From: Branchiostoma belcheri
Taxonomy: Eukaryota; Chordata; Leptocardii; Amphioxiformes; Branchiostomatidae
Assembly (NCBI RefSeq): GCF_001625305.1
Contig: NW_017803379.1
Location: 450,801 to 514,800, forward strand
Direction of reading: 5' to 3'
Length of the DNA: 64,000 bases
Made by a program: the position numbers and the translations under genes. Below, piece by piece: positions 1 through 10,200 of the stretch; within the stretch, counting starts at the first letter, position 1, and each line of letters starts with the position of its first letter. The notes beneath the pieces are model-generated. The model had not been told where the DNA came from and ran no database searches. It saw only the letters and a list, made by a program, of their open reading frames with translations.

Positions 1-190
1 TGCTAGGATGAACGGGAATGAATAAGGATGAAGGGGAAAATGCTGGGATGAACGGGTATGGTAAGGATGAATAGGAAAATGCTGGGATGAACGGGTATGG
101 GTGTGGATGAAAAGGAAAATTTTAGGATGAACGGGTATGCGTAAGGATGAATGGGAAAAGGCTAGGATGAACAGGTATGCGTAAGGAGGT
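1..190. repeat. Minisatellite, about 39-bp unit
   Basis: Almost five imperfect copies of a purine-rich unit built from 'aggatgaacgggtatg' followed by 'aaggatgaatgggaaaa'. Copies differ by single-base changes and small indels, which is typical of a diverged minisatellite. The array runs off the left edge. No reading frame is supported. Confidence 0.85.
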
Positions 191-339
191 TCATCAGAGG
201 TTGTGCAGTTGATGGACCGCATGTGAAGTCTGTACCTACGGTCCTATGGTGCTACTGTATTACCATTTATAATGACATGCGTCATGCATGTGTAATGTAC
301 TCATTTGCATACTTGTGATTTCTTACATGCGGCCTCTAC

Positions 340-690
340 CCACCATCTGGAGGGGCCCTCCCCCCGGCCCCACCACCTGCCGGGGGCCTCCGGCAGACCA
401 CCAGCCGGAGAGGCCGTCCACCTGCCACATCCTGCATGGCCGCTGACCACCGCGGCCAGGCTTGCACTTTCCCCGGCCCAACCACCAGCCGGGTGACGCC
501 CTCGGCCCGACCACCCGCCGGAGAGGCCGTCCTCCTGCCACAGTCTGCATGGTCGCCGACCACCGCGGCCACGGCCCGACCATCGGCTTGCACTCTCCTC
601 GGGTGACACCCTCCACCCGCCGAGTGATGCCCTCGGTCCCGACGATCTGCCGAGTGATCCCCTCCGGCTCGACGACCAGCCGGGTTAAGT
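340..690. repeat. GC-rich imperfect tandem repeat (113-bp and 30-bp periods)
   Basis: A very GC- and CpG-rich block in otherwise AT-rich DNA. The motif 'gccggagaggccgtc' occurs at about 404 and 517, giving a 113-bp period. The last part (about 600-690) breaks into 30-bp units close to 'gtgatgccctccggcccgac'. Open frames cross it on both strands, but they follow from the lack of A/T-rich stops and carry no recognisable domain. Confidence 0.7.
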
Positions 691-2870
691 ATTTTCTGCA
701 TGTCTTTAATTTGTGATTTTGCATTTAGTTTATTTGTGATTTTTTTCTGGTCTGGTAGAGACGGACTGGGACAGACTAGTTGTAATTTCATGTCAAAAAG
801 CAGTTACTCAAGCAACTGGACCTGATGTACGATTTTCTGATTTATGATTTTCTGATTTATGATTTTCTGATTTATGATTGTCTGATTTATGATTGTCTGA
901 TTTATGATTTTATCCAGTTGCTTGAGTAACTTAGCATATTATTGTCTAACCTTCATCGATGTAATTTAATAATTTATGATTTTATAGCTAAAAAAATGTA
1001 ACAGTTCCTTCTGTGTACCTGAACTATTGTTGGCAGGGATAATCAATGTTTCCTGGTTGTTGGTAAGGTGCTTGAATGTGTTTCGATGACATTCCGAGTG
1101 ACATTGCTGGTGAGGGCCCCACCAGAAATATCCCTCTGAGTATCATTGCAACATATTCAACGCCTTGCAATCAACCAAGAGATTGTGGCTCTCCCTACTG
1201 ACAATGCCTTGGGTAGATAGCGGGTAATTGTTACATTTCTTAAGTTAGTGGTACTGGAAATTTTTCATCACAAATCATTAACTTCCTGTCATGCCTCCAC
1301 CAGACTGTTCATGTTGTGTGAAATAAAATACATTGTATATGTACGGAATTGACTATTCTCTTTTGAGTAATTTCAGATACCCTCCACCCGCCAAGTGATG
1401 CCCTCCGGCCCGACGACCAGCCGAGTGATGCCCTCCGGCCCGACGACCAGCAGAGTGATGCCCTCCGACCCGACGACCAGCCGAGTGATGCCGGAGGGCA
1501 TCACTCGGCTGCCGAGTTATGTATTTTGTGCATGTCTTTAATTTGTGATTTTGCATTTAGTTAATTTGTGATTTTTTTTGTAAAATGTTAATATCTGGTG
1601 GAAACAGTTACTCAAGCAACTGGATCTGATTTCTGATTTTCTGATTTATGATTTTCTGATTTCTGATTTTCTGATTTATGATTTTATCCAGTTGCTTGAG
1701 TAACTTAGCATATTATTGTCTAACCTTCATCGATGTAATTTGATAATTTATGATTTTATAGCTGAAAAAATGTAACAGTTCCTTCTGTGTACCTGAACTA
1801 TTGTTGGCAGGGATAATCACTGTTTCCTGGTTGTTGGTAAGGTGCTTGAATGTGTTTCGATGACATTCCGAGTGACATTGCTGGTGAGGCGCCCACCAGA
1901 AATATCCCTCTGAGTATCATTGCAACATATTCAAGTCACCTTGCAAACAATCAAGAGATTGTGGCTCTCCCTACTGACAATGCCTTGGGTAGATAGCGGG
2001 TAATTGTTACATTTTTCAGTGGACGGAAATTTTTCATCACAAATCATTAACTTCCTGTCATGCCTCCACCAGACTGTTCATGTTGTGTGAAATAAAATAC
2101 ATTGTACATGTACGGAATTGACTATTCTCTTTTTGAGTTTTCATAGGTGAAGATCGGACAACCTCTCATCATGAAGATCGCCGCCATGCTGACGATGTCT
2201 TGCCGCCATGCTGACAATGCTTTGGGGAAGGGTAACTGTTACTTTTTTTAGTTGACAAAAATTTTGCATCACAAATCATTAACTTCCTGTCATGCCTCCA
2301 CCAGTACTGTTTATCTGACGAATGAATGCCTGACTGTACACGTGCTGTGTGTAAACAGACATGCTGTGTGAAATAGAATACATTGTACATGTACTTGAAT
2401 TGACTTTTCTCGTTTTTTTTTCTTTTCATAGGTGAAGGTGACGACATCGGACAACCTCTCATCATTTTCTGATTTATGATTTTCTGATTTATGATTTTCT
2501 GATTTATAATTTTCTGATTCATGATTTTATCCAGTTGCTTGAGTAAATTAGCGTGTTATTGTAAAAATGTAACAGTTCCTTCTGTGTACCTGAACTATTG
2601 TTGGCAGGGATAATCACTGTTTCCTGGCTGTTGGTAAGGTGCTTGAATGTGTTTCGATGACATTCCGAGTGACATTGCTGGTGAGGGCCCCACCAGAAAT
2701 ATCCCTCTGAGTATCATTGCAACATATTCAACGCCTTGCAATCAACCAAGAGATTGTGGCTCTCCCTACTGACAATGCCTTGGGTAGATAGCGGGTAATT
2801 GTTACATTTCTTAAGTTAGTGGACTGTTCATGTTGTGTGAAATAAAATACATTGTACATGTACTTGAATG
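690..2870. repeat. Three tandem copies of a noncoding unit of about 0.8 kb
   Basis: Unit 1 (about 690-1375), unit 2 (about 1516-2140) and a shorter unit 3 (about 2460-2870) share long near-identical tracts. Examples are the segment from 'gttgttggtaaggtgcttgaa' onward (about 1058, 1838 and 2628) and the segment around 'tgttcatgttgtgtgaaataa'. Each unit contains a run of 'tttatgattttctga' repeats. In units 1 and 2 this run is enclosed by a perfect 19-bp inverted repeat. Unit 3 keeps only the right arm. No supported coding sequence is seen. Confidence 0.8.
1380..1510 (+). repeat. 30-bp tandem repeat, four copies, codon-aligned
   Basis: Four copies of 'cgagtgatgccctccggccc' plus 'gacgaccagc' follow a possible splice acceptor (ttcag at 1372-1376). 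One frame reads through all copies as RVMPSGPTTS repeats, and the same motif appears degenerate at about 605-690. This may be a coincidental VNTR or the relic of a repeat-bearing exon. Confidence 0.6.
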
Positions 2871-2879
2871 GACTTTTCT

Positions 2880-3480
2880 TGTTTTTTGAATGAATGAATG
2901 AACCCTCTTCATTCTTGAATGCTTGTCTGGTTGTACCTTGGTAGTGTCAATGGCTTAGCCCTTATAACTAGCGTAAATACTTAGCGTAGTACGTAGTACA
3001 TGTAGTAGTAGTAGAAGTTTTTTTCCAGACAGTTGTAACCTGTCCCCTGTTACTGTATTGCAATGAGTATTATACTTTCATATCAAAGCTTTCCTGTGAG
3101 TGTAATTAGCCCACAGGGGATAGAAGGGGAGGGCTTGTGTCAAAATTAATAAATTTGCAGTAGTGATAGTGACTTTTGCAACATTTGTGAGTCGGCACTG
3201 TACTGAGTTCTGTGGAGAAAGTTTGGTAGCCAGGTTGTCATCATCCATACTTACTGCCAGCTCCCTACTGTCACTAGCTTCCATGGACTACGTACCCAGG
3301 CCAGAGCCACCGAGGTGATTTTTTTAGAACAGGCGAAAATCAAATATTATATGGATATTGACACTAACAATCCAGTAACTGTTCTACCGCCCTGAAAACA
3401 CTTTGGGTGCCTGGAAGATAAGCAATTTATGCACAGAGCATTTTATAATCGCAACAAAATAATTGCAGCAGTAGAAAAGA
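2880..3480. other. Intergenic DNA, no feature seen
   Basis: AT-rich sequence between the tandem-repeat block and the putative poly(A) site of the ASB-like gene. Short open frames (for example 3078-3284 minus) have no recognisable motif and no splice context. Confidence 0.5.
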
Positions 3481-3493
3481 ATACTGTTTGAAG

Positions 3494-3499
3494 TTTATT
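3494..3499 (-). terminator. Candidate poly(A) signal of the ASB-like gene
   Basis: AATAAA on the minus strand, about 715 bp downstream of the stop codon at 4213-4215. It implies a 3' UTR of roughly 0.7 kb. It is the nearest canonical hexamer I found; other hexamers may be used. Confidence 0.4.
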
Positions 3500-4212
3500 G
3501 CACTCATTTTTTAAACTCCGATTATCTTAAAATCTTATATTCTTTAACTGTACAGGATTTAAATGTAAATGCTTGGACTTGTTCATACTATCACAACTCT
3601 TAAAAGGAGTCTTCTAAAAGAAAATCTTGCATTGTTGCTTGTTATCTACATTTCTTTTGTTCCACCCCTCACTTCCCATTCTCACATTTTTACACATCAC
3701 ATACAATTGCACATACTACATTCCTGTAACTGTATTACAATATAAAACATTCGGTTGGTTGCCACATATGCTCAATTCATATCTTTTTACCTCACTTGCA
3801 TTTTTTAAACAGAATACATTATGCAGTTATCTACATTGTATACACATCAAACTGTTATGAATCATTCACTGCATTAACTACATGTGTTCAACCTGCCATT
3901 ACCCATTTTCCACCTTAACATAATTTACAGAAAAGTGATACTTATAGAAAATACATACAATATCAACTGCATACAGTTATTTGTTCTGGTCAATGATCAT
4001 CATATTTTTGAAATTTTAAGATTGTATGTAAAACATATAAAGTTTGTTTTTTTAAATTTCTGTAAGACCTAGCTTTGGAGGAAGTCATTTCAGACATTTT
4101 AAGACATTTTTAAACAAGAGACAATTTTAGTAAAGAACTTGTACGGGACAAAGTCTTTGAGGAGGTAATTTCAAAACTGTGAACTGCCTTAAGCCTTATT
4201 CAGATCTGAAGA

Positions 4213-7200
4213 TCATTCTAAAAACTTGTACAGTACATAGTCCTGCAGGAGGGGAGGCAGCCTCAGCAGCTGTACATATTTGACTCTCTCCCTGCCCAGC
4301 AGGTGGCGTATCCTCAGTCGGCACAGCTGCATCAGGTGCCTGGGGTGAGCTGAGAAAAATTGCAAAATCAATTGAAAGTATTTATTCAGAGTTATAACAT
4401 TTGTGGAAGAACTGACATAACAATCGATGACTATCGGTATCACCTTTTCGAGATGCCAACCCTGAGACCAGACTGTAAGGTCTCACCCAGGCCTGGTCTC
4501 ACCCATACTGAACCACTCACACTGAGAAGGACCCCTGACATTTTCAGTAAGTGTTGTGTCCTTAAAGTTAAACATGCTTGAGGTGCATGTGACTCTCCTC
4601 AAATACTCCTCAATAATATGGGATTTTTTCTGTCATCTCAATTTTGTACGCTGTACATTGTAATATCCTGTATGTGAGGATTATTCAGGCACTCACCATC
4701 TCTGTATGTGAGGATCTTCCTGACCTCTGACCCAGGGTCAGTCAGGTCGACAGGTCTCTGTTGACTGATGTCCTTAGCGTTGATGTTTGCTCCGTACTCC
4801 AGTAGGACCTGCACCACCTCCGCGCTCCCCGTCTTCGCCGCCACGTGCAGCGCAGTCTCGTAGTTCTTGGTTGCATTAACATTAGCACCTGGGCAAAAAA
4901 AATTCTTGTTGTTAAAAAACACTTTTTCAACCTCTTTGGTCATACATGTATCAAGTCAACGTCTACAGCCTGTGTACAGGTTAGATGTGCTGGAAAAGAT
5001 CTTTAGGACCTTTTTGACATGTACATTGGATAACAGTTACTGTTTATCAACATCAAGTCTGTATCTGTACATGTATTATAACTTAAGCGTAACCCACCAG
5101 CCTCTGTATCTGAATCTATATACATGCACTATATTAGCCGGTATAACCACTCTTCAGTGTAACACACCAGCCTCTGTATCTGTATCTGTATAGCCTGTAT
5201 AACCAATCTTTGGAGTAACACATCAGCTTTGTGGGCACACAGTATGGCAGCAGCTGTTATACTGTGATGTACATATCTTAATACCAGATGAACTGTTACA
5301 CCTAACCTTTGCACATATTCTGTGCCTGTATTTACTAATTGTTTAGGTACATTGTACAAATGTACATATTACATGCTACAGAAGTCATGAAGTCACCTTT
5401 ATGTTGATAACATGTATCAGTCCTGATGAGCAGCAGTTCTAAAGATGACTGGCCAGGTTTGTTTAGGTACAAGTACAGGTACATTTGTACAGCCCTGAAT
5501 GTAAACCTGTGTACCTGTACCTGTTTATGTCATGACGTGCTGTTAGTGTTCCTTACCAGCCCTGAGCAGCAGTTCTGCACACTCTGGATAACTCCTGCTG
5601 CAGACCACATGGAGAGGACTGCCGTACTGGGAGTCTACAGTCTCCACATCTGCTCCTGCCTCAATCAGCACCTCTACAACCTCGTGTCGACCTGCAGTCA
5701 AAACAAGGACAAATATCTAGCATCTCCATCCAGACATGCCTGGAACCTTTCACTGATACACTCAGATCAAGAACAACATGTAAAAACCAACAGGCATGCT
5801 CTGGGCAAACAATTGCAATATGTAGCAGGAAAACTTTTATCTGTTCTGGCAAACCCTGCCGTATTGCAATGCAGGTGCAGAAGGAATGAAACAAACAAGA
5901 AATTGTAAATTTGACACCTCAATGTTTTCAGAGTTGTTGTAATTTCTTCTTTTATAGCCTGAGTGTCAGCCTTGTTAGCTTTAGTGCGCTACCCAAGATC
6001 CACTCCCCGCCACCAACGGGAGCGGATCTTGGGTAGCGGACGAAAGCTAACAAGGCTGACACTCAGGCTACTTCTTTTAGTTATTATAATTACAAATTTC
6101 TATCTGATTCTATGCATGCATATTCCACTGTATCTTTCTCACAGCCTAAGTACTTTTTAATCTCCAATTTGATCTTCCTATCAGTCTGCAGTTACACCAA
6201 CTCTTCCCACTCCCTCACTTCCTGTGATTTAATTACTGTTCCAGTATTTGAACAACTATGGACATACAAGCAAACACCCTTAAAACAAAACATAAATGGC
6301 CATGGGGTTAATGAAACAAACAGCGTACCATTAAAACAGGCTTCATGGAGCGGTGACTTGGTAAAGAGTCCGGGGTCGGGTGATATCCCATGGTGCAACA
6401 GCAGTTTGACACAGGAAACACTTCCTCTGGAGCAGGCAAAGGTCAAGGGCGTGTCCCCGTCTATGGTCCGTGGGTTCAACTTCAACATCGACACAACAGC
6501 TTTAGTAATGATGTCTCTATAAAGTGTGCCTACTTACAGTCATGACATGAAGTCATGAGTGACTTATATTTCTAGATATAAATCATCCCTTTTCCTCTAA
6601 ACCTTTTCTCTTTTCCACAGTTATTCCACTTCCTCATCATCAGTGTTCTCGCTCCCTTTTCTAGCTATAGAAAAACATGGCAATTACAGTCAAACCTGGT
6701 TTAGGCAAGGCAAACTCAAGGTAAATGCAAAGGCAACTGGTAAAAGATACAGATGGTGTTCAGCACCAAGAACAGGTAGGTTAGCATGTTTGTGGACAGT
6801 GTTCAGCACCAAGGACAGGTATGTTAGCATGTTTGTGGACAGTGTTCAGCACCAAGGACAGGTAGGTTGGCATGTGTGTGGACAGTGTTCAGCACCAAGG
6901 ACAGGTAGGTTAGCATGTTTGTGGACAGTGTTCAGCACCAAGGACAGGTATGTTAGCATGTTTGTGGACAGTGTTCAGCACCAAGGACAGGTATGTTAGC
7001 ATGTGTGTGGACAGTGTTCAGCACCAAGGACAGGTATGTTAGCATATGTGTGGGCAGTGTTCAGCACCAAGGACAGGTATGTTAGCATATGTGTGGACAG
7101 TGTTCAGCACCAAGGACAGGTATGTTAGCATATGTGTGGACAGTGTTCAGCACCAAGGACGGGTATGTTAGCATATGTGTGGACAGTGTTCAGCACCAAG

Positions 7201-10200
7201 GACAGGTATGTTAGCATATGTGTGGAGTACACACAGTTTTAGTACTGTGACTGGAGGTGGTAGGACAGCCATGTTTGACAGCATTGAGCAACAATTTGAA
7301 AACAGTCCTGAACCTGAGGTTCCCCGGGGTCTTACCTTAGCCCCAGCCTTGATGAGAGCCTGTGCACAGTGGTAATGTCCCCCCAGACAGGCCTCATGCA
7401 GGGGCATGCACCAGTCTGGGGTACGGAAGTTTACGTTGGCCCCCTGTTCAATTAAGGTTCTTAAAACATGGGCCTGGCCATTAGCTGCTGCGTCGTGTAG
7501 GAGGTACGACTCCTCGTAAGAACCTGTGTGCAAGTAATGGGTTAGAGACACTAGAAACTAACTATATAACACACCTTGCCACACCAGTTCATTTGCATAA
7601 TGCCCAAACCACAATAAACTGGACATCAAGCTAGTTGATGCACTTGAAACAGTCATACTGCTCACTATATTTCCACCAAGAAAACAAATTGGTGTGGCCT
7701 CATAGTAGCCATTTTGTCACAGCCTGAACTTAAGTTAAGTTAAGGGCTTGAAAAAAATGTGTACATCATCAAATTTCTTATTAAATTTTGTGTTTTGATT
7801 TCAAAGAAACAAACAGATAACAGTTCAGGAAGAAAAGTTGCTGTACTATGATTGAACATAGATATCTTTCGATGAACTCAAAAGCATAATTTGAGCTCGA
7901 GTTTCATATTGAAACATTACGAGTACATTGAAATTTCCATTAAAAAGTGTTGCCTAAAAACAGTATTGAATCAAAAGCCCTTCTTGTGGACATCAGTTAA
8001 GACTGTGACATACATGACATTGTACACCTGTAACACATTCTGCTACTGCCCACCTGTGCTCCTGCTCCAATCAGAATCTTTACACACCCTGGGTGTCCGC
8101 CCAGGCACGCGTCGTGAAGCGGGGTGAATGAGTTAAGCGTGCGAGCGTTCACGTTGGCTCCCTCCTGCACAAGCTTCTGTAGAAGGAGGACCTGTCCGCA
8201 GCACGCTGCGTCGTGCAGGGGGTACCGGTCTGCCCATGTCCCTGTCCGAACACACAAACCAATCTGACCAGTCTGACAGATACTCCTACTGGTAGTCACT
8301 ACACACACTGCACCAGCCATCGACTTCCAACAATGTCTCAGTGGCAAGTACACCTTCCAAAATATCTTAAGATGACTGCAGCCCCGTTTCTTGGTTCGTG
8401 AAGGCAACACTGATATCAGCTTTCAAAATTTCCCTGAGACACACAACACTTCAGCACCTTATTCTTAAAGGAGAGTGCACTAGAAAACTTCAGTAGCACA
8501 TAGAACCAGAGAAGTTGTGATGCGATGTTTACCTCTCATATACTGGCAACATGCAGCCCTTATCTTGTTTACGAGACCAAAATAGTGGCAATGCACAAAC
8601 ACCAAGAAGTCACAAGGTTTGGACCTCTATCTGCTCATCAGCTGGGACTTTCCACAGTTGGCACCCTGCCTTTTCATTTCTCACCCAGATTCAGGACAAC
8701 TATGTTGTTGTTAACCTTGAGATATATGTGTTTTTCTCATGTGACCTTGTTATAAGAATGCAAAAAAAACTTTTATCTGACTATGAAAAGACATAATTCA
8801 TTTGTCAATGTTATATAATTGGAGTGACCTCTTAAAATGTAAGGACGGAGCTGTTTATATGTCCAAGTTTAATGATTCAATAGCAGTGCCACTTTTTGAA
8901 ATATGAATAGAAGTAAAGAATTATGGTGTTATTTTAATCTAATAAATATTATGTAACGTATGACCTCTAGATCATCATTCAGAGATGGCTAGTTGTTGTC
9001 CTTGAGGTTTACGTCACATGTTCAAGGTCACATGTTTTGTTGTGTGACGCTGTAGGAACTGTGCCAAAACCTCACATCTTTCTCACATGACTTTGAATTC
9101 CCTGCCAGCTGTTCTGACCAATGATAGTGCCAGTTTTGATCGGCATACCAATAAAATTACATTTAGTAACAGTGCGGTCATACAGGGATGTACTATATTT
9201 TGGGCAGATTTTGTCTTGTGAGACATCCTATTCCAGGACCTTTATTTTAATCTTGAAGGGTTCCAACATTTAGTTTTTGATATGTGCCAAATATAGTCAG
9301 ATTTACAGGTGTACAAATTTATCAAAATCTATAACATTTTATATATATTATACTCCCAGATGAGTAACCTCCATACACATTATGTTGTAGTTTCCTCCAT
9401 ATCAAATTTGCAAGATGACTTTCCAAACATTGAACCATTTGCCACAATCATGACTAGTCTAGAAGGGTCAGAGAGTTTGATCACTTTGCCAGAAAACAGT
9501 ATCAGATAACAGAATTCTGACCTCTGAGTCTCGCTACTGTGAGTCACACTAGAGGATTGCAACATGAAATGAAAACCGACACCAACCATTTACCAAGATG
9601 TCGTCCCTCCGGTACAGGCTATATAAGTCATAGAACAGGGAGCAGTGGTAGAAAACACATTCCAGAAGCACCCGCACTGCAACATACACAATCAGCAGAA
9701 ACAACACGAATCCCAGGACCATGCTTGTTCATATTGGCACCACAAGCCATGTAGCTTATCTTTGTAAGCTATACTTAACTCTCTGTAGCCCTATTTGGTA
9801 AATATAGAGCCTGTAGCCATACAGACCTCCCTGTACAACAGCATCACTTGGTTTGCCCCTATCCTGGTCAGCAGTGTGCATCATGGATATAACAGACCAG
9901 TAATGCAGAAGACATTTTGCAAACAGCAGAAAGAAGACTTGAAAGATCACCAGTGCTACAAAACTCCCTAGTTCCATGCCTGCTTAATTAGACAGAAATG
10001 CAGTTTTATAAAACTTACATAACCACCTCTGACGTCTCTATATGTAGTCTTGCATATGTAACCTGGGTACAGATTATAACGGTCTATAGATACAAACCTA
10101 TATCCAAGATTGTGTTCCTTTTCTGGCTGAGGCAGTGGTCTGCAGCAAACATAACTGTGCAGTGGTGCAGGAGACAACGTAGAAATATTCGGACAGAAGT

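Noticed and set aside
323..791. Overlapping open frames on both strands in the GC-rich block
   Set aside because: Openness in several frames at once comes from high GC and repeats. No start context, splice sites or domain support a protein.
5426..5908. Plus-strand 160-codon frame
   Set aside because: It is antisense to the ASB-like ankyrin exon 5557-5691 plus intron, and has no motif of its own.
6750..7230. Regular 43-bp repeats as a CRISPR array
   Set aside because: The whole unit repeats without distinct spacers, and the genome is eukaryotic; it is a minisatellite.
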